This document shows, piece by piece, positions 14,788-23,009 of a DNA stretch of 40,749 nt. Position 1 is the first letter of the stretch, and each line of letters starts with the position of its first letter. Source of the DNA: a virus; the IMG/VR virus record IMGVR_UViG_3300033155_000769, positions 1 through 40,749 of that record; one strand, 5' to 3'. The notes beneath the pieces were generated by a model that did no database searches, had not been told where the DNA came from, and saw only the letters and a program-made list of their open reading frames with translations. A program made the translations under genes and the position numbers.

Positions 14788-15406
14788 ATATTGCAACTAC
14801 AATAAATATATAAACGACTATGGCAAAGAACTCTCTCATATTTTTAAAGCACTAGATAAAGGACTAGCGGGACTTGCCCTCCCGATACATATGGTTCGAG
14901 AGGTTCGAGAGTTTATGCCTGAGGGTATTGTTCTATCGACTCCGATTGACTATCCGTTGGGATATGCGTCGACCACAGTCCGAAATCATTGGGTACTTAA
15001 CTCTCTTAAGTGCGGTGTGAATGCTATAGATTACACACCCAATCAATACTTTGTAAGACACAAGTGGACAGATTTGGTTAATGAGATTACCACCGACTTA
15101 AGAATGTGCTCTGACTATGGAGCCACTTTTCGTGTCTTTCTTGACTACCACCGGGTCAGCAACGTCGTTAACTATGCTCGTAGACTGGCGGATATCGGTG
15201 TCGAAGTCGTATTCCCCGCAATGGGCTATCATCATGATGATTTCTTTGACAATATCATAAATTCCAAATTAATAGAGAAAAAGACCAACTTATCAGTCAT
15301 TTTCAATGGATATATCTGGAAAAAGAGCCAGATCAAGATCCTTAAAAAGGCCAAGCTGTTCGGAGGAAGGCTGTATAATCTAGAACTTTGGTGTAATCAA
15401 CAGTAG
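14777..15406 (+). CDS. DeoC-like TIM-barrel protein, catalytic lysines absent
   Basis: 209 residues. The layout follows class I deoxyribose-phosphate aldolase: strand 'GIVLSTPIDYPLGYASTTVRN' (DeoC: FPxG with T-x-x-K), 'CGVNAIDYTPNQYFV' (GADEIDMVIN), 'FRVFLDYHRVSNV' (KVIIETGEL), 'ADIGVEVVFPAMG' (AGADFIKTSTG) and 'LSVIFNGYIWKKSQI' (VGFKPAGGVRT). In this alignment both Schiff-base/assisting lysines (IKTSTG, FKPAGG) are replaced (Phe-Pro, Asn). If the alignment is right it is not an ordinary aldolase and may be a binding protein. The match is by eye and divergent. Confidence 0.4.
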   Translation: MYFEYCNYNKYINDYGKELSHIFKALDKGLAGLALPIHMVREVREFMPEGIVLSTPIDYPLGYASTTVRNHWVLNSLKCGVNAIDYTPNQYFVRHKWTDLVNEITTDLRMCSDYGATFRVFLDYHRVSNVVNYARRLADIGVEVVFPAMGYHHDDFFDNIINSKLIEKKTNLSVIFNGYIWKKSQIKILKKAKLFGGRLYNLELWCNQQ

Positions 15407-15470
15407 GATCGGGATATTTATTTGTTTGGAGTGATAGGAGACTACGACGTATTTAGTCGGAGTAAATAAC

Positions 15471-16070
15471 ATGAGTTTTTGGGACATTGCAGGTGGTTTT
15501 GACAGCGGTATTTTCATCAACGGCGTGATGAGTGGTGTCGATAACGATCAAGGTGCTATCCGTTATGCGGGTACTAATATTGATGAAACCACCAAATGGT
15601 CAAACGTGGCACTAGGTGCTGGCAGTAGAGTTACTACCATAGTTTCTGGTATTAACGGCATAAGTGGAATTTTGGGCGGTGGCATATTTAATGGTGGTGA
15701 CCAAGTTATTCTACGTGTGACCACAGATATCGCTAACGTTGCCAATACCGTATTGTTGGCTGGTGCATCCAATTCTTCGAAGAACAGCACAATCCATCAA
15801 ACAGCTAAAGTGTCTACACACTTTTACAAGACCGCTATTCGTACTAACAAGTGGAGTCAAATTTCTGGTGCATGGGAAGCCGGTTTCCCACTCGTAATTG
15901 ATACGGGAGTGTGGGATCAAGCCACAGCTGCCGACGAAGCAGCTGATTTGCTAGCGAACAACACAGACAATGCAGCTAATCCAACAGCAGCTATTCCTGG
16001 TGAGTTTGTCTATCGTAATGGCAGCCCAACGCCTGTGCAAGACAACTATAAGGCAAAGACTGCATTTTAA
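15471..16070 (+). CDS. Gly/Ala/Asn-rich, possible virion protein
   Basis: 199 residues starting after CGGAG at 15459. Low-charge, beta-rich, Gly/Asn/Thr-rich sequence (GSRVTTIVSGINGISGILGG, GGIFNGGDQVILRVTTDIAN) with no signal peptide or membrane segment. Composition and length suit a phage structural or head-decoration protein, but no homologue is recognised. Its own good ribosome-binding site, single gene setting and separation from neighbours by 60-base gaps would fit strong expression. Confidence 0.55.
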   Translation: MSFWDIAGGFDSGIFINGVMSGVDNDQGAIRYAGTNIDETTKWSNVALGAGSRVTTIVSGINGISGILGGGIFNGGDQVILRVTTDIANVANTVLLAGASNSSKNSTIHQTAKVSTHFYKTAIRTNKWSQISGAWEAGFPLVIDTGVWDQATAADEAADLLANNTDNAANPTAAIPGEFVYRNGSPTPVQDNYKAKTAF

Positions 16071-16095
16071 CCTTGTGATTAAATAGAGGTGTATT

Positions 16096-16428
16096 ATGAA
16101 TGACCCTATGTTAATCGCAGTTATCATTGCCTTGGTTAAAATTGTAGATTTGGTGATACAGACTCTTCTTAAAAAACTTTTTCCCGGTGGGGGATGGAGT
16201 GACAAAGAAAAATTTGTGGCCATGGCTCAGCTAAGAAGGTTGTACGATATGCACAATATAACAGATGGAGACGGAACACCTATTTGGTATGTTCCACAGG
16301 CGTTGGCTGATAATCAACAAGAGCTTGTAAAAACTGTAAGTGACATAGTTCACACACAGATGCTACAAACAACCGCGATGGAAAGGTGTGCTGTGATATT
16401 AGACAGAATTGACCAACGACACGTCTAA
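16096..16428 (+). CDS. Membrane-anchored small protein
   Basis: 110 residues. Residues 4-26 (MLIAVIIALVKIVDLVIQTLL) form one N-terminal membrane segment, followed by 'KKLFPGGGWSDKEK' and a helical cytoplasmic or periplasmic tail (NQQELVKTVSDIVHTQM). It resembles the class of single-pass phage membrane proteins near lysis genes, but no domain is recognised. A terminator follows. Confidence 0.55.
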   Translation: MNDPMLIAVIIALVKIVDLVIQTLLKKLFPGGGWSDKEKFVAMAQLRRLYDMHNITDGDGTPIWYVPQALADNQQELVKTVSDIVHTQMLQTTAMERCAVILDRIDQRHV

Positions 16429-16447
16429 TATCTCTGTTGAAAACTAT

Positions 16448-16494
16448 AAGGCAGAGTACAATTCCTTAACAGGTTTCGTACTTTGCCTTTTTTT
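16448..16494 (+). terminator. Rho-independent terminator
   Basis: A 12-bp stem, AAGGCAGAGTAC (16448-16459) with GTACTTTGCCTT (one G-U pair), and a run of T. It ends 13 bases before the next start codon. TATAAG at 16445-16450 overlaps its foot. Confidence 0.85.
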
Positions 16495-16506
16495 ATTGGA
16501 GTAAGG

Positions 16507-16719
16507 ATGAACGAGAAAGAAAAAGGTCTCCGCTATACTACTACTGTGGACTTGGATGTTGCTGGAATGTATGCGGAGGAAAGATGTAAACATTGTTCAG
16601 GTCGCGGCATCCTTAGCACACAGGTTAGTTCAGGTGGTACTATTCGTAAAGATAAAGCAGTTGAACATAGAGTTGACTATTGCTCATGTGTTCGTAAAAA
16701 TGTAAGGAAATACGGATGA
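16507..16719 (+). CDS. DnaJ-type zinc-knuckle small protein
   Basis: 70 residues. Start at ATG 16507 with GGAG at 16498. 'RCKHCSGRGILST' has the C-x-x-C-x-G-x-G motif of DnaJ-type zinc fingers, and 'VDYCSCVRKN' supplies a second Cys pair, so one zinc site is likely. No J domain is present. It overlaps the dCMP deaminase by four bases. Role unknown; similar knuckles recur in other small proteins of this window. Confidence 0.55.
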   Translation: MNEKEKGLRYTTTVDLDVAGMYAEERCKHCSGRGILSTQVSSGGTIRKDKAVEHRVDYCSCVRKNVRKYG

Positions 16720-17165
16720 ATTGGGACGAGTTCTACATAGGAATGTGTTTGCAAGTTTCTAAAAAATCAAAAGACAGGAGTACTAAAGTAGGCGTTGTCA
16801 TAGTCACTCCAGACAACACTCTTCTATCTATTGGTTTTAACGGATTCCCTCGCGGCATTGATGATGAAATCGAAAGATATCATGAGCGTCCCATGAAATA
16901 TCGAATCACAGAACACGCCGAGCGGAACGCTATCTATAACGCTGCTCGTAATGGTATTCGCCTGCAAGGCTCTATCATGTATCTACCGTTCGAGCCAACC
17001 CCTTGTACAGACTGTACTAGGGGAATAATTCAAGCAGGTATAGTAGAAGTCAGAGGCACAAATGCTAAATTCCCCGGCAAAGGCACGCAGTGGGACGAGG
17101 ATCTAGCCATTGCGAAGGAAATGCTGGACCACGCAGGTATTAAGCGTACGGCACTTAACTGTTGA
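16716..17165 (+). CDS. dCMP deaminase
   Basis: 149 residues, converting dCMP to dUMP for thymidylate synthase. The zinc site is clear: 'TEHAERNAIYNAA' (H-A-E with catalytic Glu) and 'PTPCTDCTRGIIQAG' (P-C-x-x-C). The N-terminal 'STKVGVVIVTPDNTLLSIGFNGFPRGIDD' is the usual deoxycytidylate deaminase strand pair with the NGFP loop. With dut and thyA it completes the pathway. Confidence 0.95.
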   Translation: MNWDEFYIGMCLQVSKKSKDRSTKVGVVIVTPDNTLLSIGFNGFPRGIDDEIERYHERPMKYRITEHAERNAIYNAARNGIRLQGSIMYLPFEPTPCTDCTRGIIQAGIVEVRGTNAKFPGKGTQWDEDLAIAKEMLDHAGIKRTALNC

Positions 17166-17490
17166 CAGTAAAAATTTATTACAAAAACTGAACTTAAAAA
17201 GTAGAGTGCAACTTTTACTTGGGTCACGAACGGTGTAGTTATAGATGGTCGGGACTAACACGGGCGAAACACTCCCCGTTAAAAGCGACACTCCTCGATC
17301 ATTAACAACAGACGGTAAGATATACTACAAAGATAAGCGTTAAGGTTGGAAAGATTTACTAAAAATAAAACACACAACAAAAGCAATTAAACCTAGTAGC
17401 ACACCGTCATTAACGTGTCGCCTTAAAACTAACGGCCCGCTCTGTACGCACGCATAGAGCGGGTCTTTTTTTATCAACGGAGGATCATCA
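17166..17490 (+). promoter_or_regulatory. 325-base untranslated leader of the RNR gene
   Basis: No open frame of useful length and no tRNA fold. TTGACA (17162-17167) overlaps the end of the upstream gene, but no convincing -10 follows at a normal spacing. The segment contains small hairpins and ends in a strong terminator 18 bases before nrdJ. I did not see a cobalamin-riboswitch B12 box. It could hold an attenuator or small RNA. Confidence 0.4.
17436..17472 (+). terminator. Terminator or attenuator before nrdJ
   Basis: 8-bp perfect stem CCCGCTCT/AGAGCGGG (17436-17443 with 17456-17463) followed by seven T after TC. It lies directly upstream of the nrdJ Shine-Dalgarno GGAGG at 17480, leaving no room for a promoter between them. 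Confidence 0.85.
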
Positions 17491-20037
17491 ATGGGTGCAT
17501 TTACCAATTCTTTTTCAGAAGAAACATGGTATCAAAAATACAAATTCGAAAATGATACGTGTGTTGAGGACACATGGGCGAGAGTTGCAAAAAACCTTGC
17601 ATCAAAAGAAAGGTATAGCACTAAGTGGGATAAACGATTCTACTCAATACTAAAAGATTTTAAATTTGTCCCAGGCGGACGAGTTACGTCCAACGCAGGA
17701 ACAGGTCTACAGGGCACAACGCTGGTCAACTGTTTCGTCTCGGGTCCAACAGGTAAAGATATAGACTCTATTGAGGGAATCTATGGTGAGCTACTTCGTC
17801 AGGCCCAAATCTTAAAGAGCGAAGGTGGTTACGGCTTTTGTTCTGATTTTATGAGACCAAACGGGGCTCATATTCACGGTATTGCCAACCAATCTCCTGG
17901 TGCTGTAAAGTTCCTAGAGCTTTGGGATAAATCCTCCGAGATCATTACTGCCGGATCAAACAAGAAGGCCGAAAAGGGCGAAAAAAACTTCATTCGTAAG
18001 GGTGCCCAGATGGTCACGATGTCCTGCTGGCATCCCGATGTATTGGAATTTATAGTAGCAAAGAAAACCCCTGGCCGATTGACCAAATTCAACATGTCTG
18101 TCCTCTGCACTGACGAATTCATGGAAGCAGTAAAGAATGACGACCCCTGGCTCCTCAAGTTTCCCAACTACAAACTCTATCCCAAAGATTACAAAGAGTC
18201 TTGGGACGGAGACATTAATGTATGGGAAAAATTGATCCTAAGCAAGTACGATCCCGAAGGCAAAGGAGACGACCTCTCAAGTATTGTCCTCTACGATACT
18301 CCAGTTAAGAAGGCCCGCGATCTCTGGGACTTGATAATGGAGAATACATACAACCGAAATGAGCCGGGGGTACTGTTCGTAGACACTATGAACCGCATGA
18401 ATAATCTAGGGTATGTAGAGAATATCAACGCGACCAATCCATGCGGAGAACAGATACTCCCCATCGGAGGGGTGTGTCTACTTGGCTCTATTAACTTGGT
18501 TCACTTTATTGATCCTGATACTAAAGAATGGAAATGGGACGAACTAAAGGCTGCGATCCACGACGCTGTTCGTTTCATGGATAATGTGAACGATATCACT
18601 AATGTCCCCCTAAAATCTCAGAGGAAAAACCTCCAAGACAAGAGACGTATTGGACTAGGTATTTTGGGATATGGCTCTGCATTGCTAATGGCTCGTATCA
18701 AGTATGGTAGCAAGAGAGCATTAGAAATGACCGAGAATCTTATGCAGGTTTTCACTAACGAAGCATATAAGACTTCGGCACTATTAGCCAAGGAAAAAGG
18801 TGCTTTTCCTCTCTATGATGAAGAGCAATATCTATCGGGCGAATTCATTAAACAGCTTGACCCTAAGACTATAGCTCTGATTAAGAAGCACGGAATACGT
18901 AATTCCCACCTGACTTCAATACAGCCAACCGGCAATAGTGCGTGCTTTGCGAATCTGCCCAGTGGTGGTCAAGAGCCGCTATTTATGCACGGCTACGTTC
19001 GTACAGCAATTCAGCCATCAGCTCCAGAGTTTTTACATGAACCTATTAATATAGATTGGGATAAAAAGAAGCACGAGAATATACAGGCAGAGGGTCAACC
19101 AGAGACTCATTGGAAATGGATTAAAGAAGGGGATGAAGACCTTCTAGCTACTTTATTTGAAGGTAAAACCTGGAAATTTGATCGTAATCGTGGGCTTACA
19201 AAAGAAGAGTGGATTGAAGACTATGGGGTTTCATATTTAAAATCAGTTGACAAATGGAATCCTGATGCTCAATGGGCGTCTTGCACTATGGATTTAGATG
19301 TAGATGCCCATATTAACACAATGTCAATCTTCGCAAAATGGGTAGATTCTGCCATCTCTAAGACTATTAACCTTCCCAATGAATATCCTTATGAAGATTT
19401 CAAGCTGGTGTATAAGAAGGCGTGGGCTAATGGCATTAAAGGATTTACGACTTATAGGGCAGGTACAACAATCTCTGTTTTGGCAGCGGAATCCTCCTTA
19501 TCTGACAACAAAGATAAGATCCGCAAGACAGTAGCCCCAGTCCGTCCGCGAGAGTTACCGTGTGATGTGTATCATATTAAGGTAAAAGGCGAGTCCTACT
19601 TCGTATTGGTGGGTATCTATAATGGTGACCCTTACGAGGTGTTCGCGGGCAAGAATGGATTCCTGGACAAAAAGGTTGTTAGTGGGACTATAATAAAGCT
19701 AGGTAAACCTAGGGGAGTATATAAGGTTGTACTGTCGGATGGCCTAGAATTATCACCCATAAATGCCACATGTTCTGCCGAAGAAGATGCTTTAACACGC
19801 ATGACATCAACCGCCCTACAACACGGGGCCGACATGCACCTGATTGTAAAGCAGTTGGAGAAGGTTAAGGGAGATATGCATACTTTTGCCAGAAGTATGG
19901 CACGAGCAATCAAAAAATACATTCCGAATGGTGCAAAAGAAAATATTGCCTGTCCAGAATGTGAAGCGACAGATGGTTTAATTCGCCAGGAAGGGTGTAT
20001 TACTTGTCTGTTATGTGGCTGGAGTAAGTGTGGGTAA
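17491..20037 (+). CDS. nrdJ: Class II (B12-dependent) ribonucleotide reductase
   Basis: 848 residues reducing ribonucleotides to deoxyribonucleotides with adenosylcobalamin, so no radical-generating NrdB or NrdG is needed; none is present in the window. Key residues: Cys81 (LVNCFVSG), Asn316-x-Cys318-x-Glu320 (NPCGEQ, with the thiyl radical Cys) and Cys329, the disulfide partner (GGVCLLGSINL). 'TSIQPTGNSACFANLPSGGQEP' is the phosphate-binding region of NrdJ/NrdA, and 'RRIGLGILGYG' a typical strand. The C-terminus ends in a zinc-ribbon (CPECEATDGL, CITCLLCGWSKCG), as in many NrdJ. No intein interrupts it. The strong leader terminator suggests regulated expression. Confidence 0.95.
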   Translation: MGAFTNSFSEETWYQKYKFENDTCVEDTWARVAKNLASKERYSTKWDKRFYSILKDFKFVPGGRVTSNAGTGLQGTTLVNCFVSGPTGKDIDSIEGIYGELLRQAQILKSEGGYGFCSDFMRPNGAHIHGIANQSPGAVKFLELWDKSSEIITAGSNKKAEKGEKNFIRKGAQMVTMSCWHPDVLEFIVAKKTPGRLTKFNMSVLCTDEFMEAVKNDDPWLLKFPNYKLYPKDYKESWDGDINVWEKLILSKYDPEGKGDDLSSIVLYDTPVKKARDLWDLIMENTYNRNEPGVLFVDTMNRMNNLGYVENINATNPCGEQILPIGGVCLLGSINLVHFIDPDTKEWKWDELKAAIHDAVRFMDNVNDITNVPLKSQRKNLQDKRRIGLGILGYGSALLMARIKYGSKRALEMTENLMQVFTNEAYKTSALLAKEKGAFPLYDEEQYLSGEFIKQLDPKTIALIKKHGIRNSHLTSIQPTGNSACFANLPSGGQEPLFMHGYVRTAIQPSAPEFLHEPINIDWDKKKHENIQAEGQPETHWKWIKEGDEDLLATLFEGKTWKFDRNRGLTKEEWIEDYGVSYLKSVDKWNPDAQWASCTMDLDVDAHINTMSIFAKWVDSAISKTINLPNEYPYEDFKLVYKKAWANGIKGFTTYRAGTTISVLAAESSLSDNKDKIRKTVAPVRPRELPCDVYHIKVKGESYFVLVGIYNGDPYEVFAGKNGFLDKKVVSGTIIKLGKPRGVYKVVLSDGLELSPINATCSAEEDALTRMTSTALQHGADMHLIVKQLEKVKGDMHTFARSMARAIKKYIPNGAKENIACPECEATDGLIRQEGCITCLLCGWSKCG

Positions 20038-20069
20038 TTCACTATGTATTATTTTAAAGGAGGCATAAT

Positions 20070-20207
20070 ATGCCATTGTTCAATGGGGTTATAGCCGAAT
20101 TCGTTAGAAAGCACAAATTAATTAAGCGTACTGCTCTCTTGGGTGGGGCTTTGGCTGGCTTATATTTCTTGGGAACTTCTCAGGGGTGGTGGGAATCTGC
20201 GTTCTAG
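20070..20207 (+). CDS. Small single-pass membrane protein
   Basis: 45 residues with a perfect AAAGGAGG (20056-20063) upstream. Charged N-terminus (EFVRKHKLIKR), then a membrane stretch TALLGGALAGLYFLG and an aromatic tail (QGWWESAF). Likely a small phage membrane protein; it lies between nrdJ and the cysteine peptidase. Missed by length-based gene calling. Confidence 0.55.
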   Translation: MPLFNGVIAEFVRKHKLIKRTALLGGALAGLYFLGTSQGWWESAF

Positions 20208-20238
20208 GAAGCTTTAGTATCAATGATTGGAGCAGACG

Positions 20239-21168
20239 ATGGCAAATGATTACAATACTCCCGAAGAATTGCTGCATGCCTACCAAACCGGCCTAGCAGG
20301 AGCAGAGTGTGATCCAGAAGACTTAAAGGTACTTCTGGGTGAGCTGCCCATGCCCGTGTTCGGAGCCGCAGCGTACGAGCTATACGAAAGCGGAGCTGGT
20401 AAGCTAAGTTTACCTTTTAAGTCCTTACTTAAGTTCGATCCGAACTTTGGCCCACTAGAACGTCAAACAACAGGTGACTGTGTATCCCATTCGACACGTA
20501 ATGCGGTTGATATTACACGGGCAGTTGAGATTGACATCAAGGGTGAGTCAGAATCGTGGGAAGCAAGGGGAGCAACCGAGGCCATCTACCAGTCCAGAGG
20601 TCACAAGGGACAAGGAATGTCCTGCTCTGGTGCAGCCAGATATGTGAATAAGACTGGCGGTCTATTGATTAGAAAAGATTATGGCGATATAGATTTAAGT
20701 ACTTACAACTCTACCGTTGGTATGAGACATCGTATCCCAAGTTCCATTTACAAGTCAGAGGCACGTAAGCATCCAATCAATACTATCTCTTTGATTTCAA
20801 CAGTCGAAGAGGCTCGTGATGCCTTAGCTAATGGTTATGCATTGTCATGTTGTAGTGGATTAGGCTTTTCATCTAATCGAGATAGTAAGGGTATTGCTAG
20901 ACGATCTGGATCATGGAGTCATGCAATGGCATGGATAGCTTGCGACGATACTAACGAGATTTACAAGGAGACATTGTTCTTAATCCAAAATAGCTGGGGA
21001 AAGTGGAATAGCGGCCCGAAACGTCATGGTCAACCTGACGGAAGCTTCTGGGTACGTGAGCGTGATGCCCGGTCTATTTTGAACTCTAGAGGTTCTTTTG
21101 CATTCAGTGATGTAGAAGGATTTCCAGCCAGACAACTACCACAGTACGGTCTAGGAGGATGGGTGTAA
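20239..21168 (+). CDS. Papain-like (C1 family) cysteine peptidase
   Basis: About 309 residues; start at ATG 20239 with GGAG 20228. The active-site order of papain is complete: 'LERQTTGDCVSHSTRNAV' has the oxyanion Gln and nucleophile Cys (Q-x-x-x-D/C), 'SGSWSHAMAWIA' has the catalytic His, and 'FLIQNSWGKWNSGP' has the Asn-Ser-Trp-Gly motif. No signal peptide or prodomain is obvious, so it may act inside the cell, at the virion or at injection. It is followed by several small membrane proteins. Phage C1 peptidases are known but their targets are mostly not. Confidence 0.9.
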   Translation: MANDYNTPEELLHAYQTGLAGAECDPEDLKVLLGELPMPVFGAAAYELYESGAGKLSLPFKSLLKFDPNFGPLERQTTGDCVSHSTRNAVDITRAVEIDIKGESESWEARGATEAIYQSRGHKGQGMSCSGAARYVNKTGGLLIRKDYGDIDLSTYNSTVGMRHRIPSSIYKSEARKHPINTISLISTVEEARDALANGYALSCCSGLGFSSNRDSKGIARRSGSWSHAMAWIACDDTNEIYKETLFLIQNSWGKWNSGPKRHGQPDGSFWVRERDARSILNSRGSFAFSDVEGFPARQLPQYGLGGWV

Positions 21169-21935
21169 TGGGCAGCGAAAAAGCGAGAATGTGGCTTGGT
21201 ATACTATTGATTGTTGTCGGCATTTTTTATAAGCCAGGGGAACCGACTCCTCCTGTTGTTGACAACAAGTTAAAAGAACCGGCAGCCGATATAGTAGTTC
21301 TAGTGAAAGACATTAGTATAAGCGACAACGCTGATTCAAGCAAGTTAGCTGGCATGTTTAATGCTATGTCAACCAAGCTGGACGGTACGACACTGAATAG
21401 TAATCTACAAGTTCAATACTTTATGAATGCGATAGGTAAGAATACATTCGGTAGCGAGTTGATGGACAATGGTAATTCAAAATATCCTAAGTTTGCTCCT
21501 GCTGTTGCAGAGGCTATGACTAGCATTTTAGGACCACAAACGGATACTAGTCCGGTCACAAGCGACAAAAAGCGTAAACTAGCTAGACTGTTCTACGGAT
21601 TATCATGGAAATTATACAAGTCCAGTAACGATGAAGAGTACGAAGAGTATAAAGCTAAGGCATTATCGGCAATTGCAGAGTATAATAAAGAAGACGAACC
21701 ACTTCCTCCACCGGACAGTGAAGATTGTCCATGCGAAGGCAAGGGTTATATTATTCATGGAGACGGACACCAAACGGATTGTCCATGTGTAGCGTCAGGT
21801 ACAGACTGTGAGCACGATCCAAAGTGCGGGACTGGAGACTTACCTGATCTTTCAACCAACAAATCTTCTGGTTCACAAGTATACAAGACAACTCAACGAA
21901 GACGTGGAATATTGAGAGGTATATTTAGACAATGA
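21168..21935 (+). CDS. Membrane-anchored protein with C-terminal Cys knuckles
   Basis: About 255 residues; ATG 21168 overlaps the previous stop (TAATG) and AGGAGG lies at 21152. Residues ~10-25 (WLGILLIVVGIFYKPG) are a membrane anchor. A helical middle (SISDNADSSKLAGMFNAMST, then 'LARLFYGLSWKLYKSS') leads to a Pro-rich linker and a zinc-type repeat 'CPCEGKGYIIHGDGHQTDCP' with further Cys pairs (CVASGTDCEHDPKC). It ends in a basic tail (TTQRRRGILRGIFRQ). Function unknown; possibly a virion or secreted protein partner of the cysteine peptidase. Confidence 0.6.
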   Translation: MGSEKARMWLGILLIVVGIFYKPGEPTPPVVDNKLKEPAADIVVLVKDISISDNADSSKLAGMFNAMSTKLDGTTLNSNLQVQYFMNAIGKNTFGSELMDNGNSKYPKFAPAVAEAMTSILGPQTDTSPVTSDKKRKLARLFYGLSWKLYKSSNDEEYEEYKAKALSAIAEYNKEDEPLPPPDSEDCPCEGKGYIIHGDGHQTDCPCVASGTDCEHDPKCGTGDLPDLSTNKSSGSQVYKTTQRRRGILRGIFRQ

Positions 21936-22291
21936 CAACAATAGATGAAAAAATGTTGCCGTTGGCAACTAAGGTGTTGGAGGAGTCTAACTCCAAAGCA
22001 AAAGAAGATAGCCATCAAATCGACCCCATGACAATCCTTACGATTATCTCGCTGTTGATTAAACTGGCGACTTTCCTTTGGGAATGGTATAGACGAGATA
22101 AGGACAAGTTTGTTAAGTCCAATCAGCTAAATTTTATAATGAGATGGGTTGTTTGGAGACATGTTAAGAAGGATGTAGTAAATCGCAAGGACGCCAAATA
22201 CATTTACGAAGGTATCTGTGGTATGGTGTATAAGTTTACGGATGACGACCGTAAAACTTTAATAGAAGTCATAACTGAAAAGGGTAAATAA
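21932..22291 (+). CDS. Unknown membrane-associated protein
   Basis: 119 residues overlapping the previous gene by four bases. A single hydrophobic segment at ~36-50 (MTILTIISLLIKLATFLWEW) is followed by a basic region (YRRDKDKFVKSNQ) and a folded tail (YIYEGICGMVYKFTDDDRK). No domain recognised. Part of the small membrane-protein set at 20-23 kb. Confidence 0.5.
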   Translation: MTTIDEKMLPLATKVLEESNSKAKEDSHQIDPMTILTIISLLIKLATFLWEWYRRDKDKFVKSNQLNFIMRWVVWRHVKKDVVNRKDAKYIYEGICGMVYKFTDDDRKTLIEVITEKGK

Positions 22292-22292
22292 T

Positions 22293-22472
22293 ATGAAACT
22301 TAAACTTCATGCGTTATTGCAATCTCGTAGATTTTGGGCAGCAGCAGCCGGTCTTTTGGCTGTGCTTGGCCAAGACTTGTTCGGAGTCGAGCTAGCAACA
22401 GAGCAATTAGTGTCTATAGCTTCTATCGTAGTGGCTTGGATCATTGGTGACACTCTACGAGTAACTAAGTAA
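22293..22472 (+). CDS. Holin-like protein candidate
   Basis: 59 residues, two predicted membrane segments: 'RRFWAAAAGLLAVLG' and 'QLVSIASIVVAWIIGDTL', separated by a short loop with Glu, and a charged tail. The 'S/R-R-x-F-W-A' start and 'E-Q-x-x-x-I-A-x-I-V' segment look like short two-TM phage holins or related membrane proteins. It starts 2 bases after the previous stop. No endolysin is recognised next to it, so the call is tentative; the papain-like peptidase could be functionally linked. Confidence 0.5.
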   Translation: MKLKLHALLQSRRFWAAAAGLLAVLGQDLFGVELATEQLVSIASIVVAWIIGDTLRVTK

Positions 22473-22490
22473 TAAGAGAGGGGCAAAGTT

Positions 22491-22817
22491 ATGGATCAGG
22501 TATTAGGATTCTTGAAAAACCTTGACACCTTTCAATACGTGCTTCTGGCGGCTGGTGCCTTCTTGTTATTCCCTACAGTTATAAAGTGGTGGAACGCAAA
22601 ACCAGAAGATGATGTTGTAGACGATGTGGATCACGACGATCATAAGCACGAAACTGAGTTAAGTAGTCTAATATGTAAGTGGGAATGTCTGTGTGACTCC
22701 TGTCACAAGCGTGGCTTACATGGTGCCTGTGAAGCATTGCAGGCGGTTTTTCCAATGCTAGGTAAAATATATGAGGGAAAACACGATGTCGAAAAAGAGG
22801 GGATCGATCCAGAGTAG
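22491..22817 (+). CDS. Small membrane protein with Cys/His-rich tail
   Basis: 108 residues. Segment 'FQYVLLAAGAFLLFPTVIKWW' spans the membrane; after it come His/Asp-rich 'DVDHDDHKHE' and a Cys-rich helical part 'ICKWECLCDSCHKRGLHGAC'. AGAGAGGGG precedes the ATG. The metal-binding look of the tail is notable but no family is recognised. Confidence 0.5.
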   Translation: MDQVLGFLKNLDTFQYVLLAAGAFLLFPTVIKWWNAKPEDDVVDDVDHDDHKHETELSSLICKWECLCDSCHKRGLHGACEALQAVFPMLGKIYEGKHDVEKEGIDPE

Positions 22818-22977
22818 GATTGTTGATAGCTTTTTGAAAGAGCTTGGAGTCTCCCGCGAGCAAGTCGACAAGATGACTCAGCTCTGGGAGACAGTGGATG
22901 TGCAAAAAAATGATGACGGGATTGTCATTAATATCAAGTTGAAAAACATCCAGGTTAAGATCGAAACTGACAATTAA
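22786..22977 (+). CDS. Small unknown protein
   Basis: 63 residues; ATG 22786 chosen because GAGGG precedes it by ~8 bases (ATG 22771 is an alternative), and it overlaps the upstream gene. Starts basic (MSKKRGSIQSR) then helical 'IVDSFLKELGVSREQVDKMTQLWETVD' with two C-terminal beta strands. A terminator follows. No family. Confidence 0.5.
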   Translation: MSKKRGSIQSRIVDSFLKELGVSREQVDKMTQLWETVDVQKNDDGIVINIKLKNIQVKIETDN

Positions 22978-22981
22978 CGAT

Positions 22982-23009
22982 AAGGGGTTGTGGTAACACG
23001 GCCCCTTTT
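22982..23009 (+). terminator. Rho-independent terminator
   Basis: AAGGGGTTGTG and CACGGCCCCTT pair (two G-U pairs) around a GTAA loop, with four T. It closes the 20-23 kb membrane-protein group. Confidence 0.8.

Noticed and set aside
17166-17435. Cobalamin riboswitch before nrdJ
   Set aside because: No B12-box-like sequence or its surrounding stems could be seen; a covariance search would be needed to exclude a divergent form.
17491-20037. Intein in ribonucleotide reductase
   Set aside because: Inteins are common in RNRs, but all motifs here are contiguous and no block A-G pattern is present.
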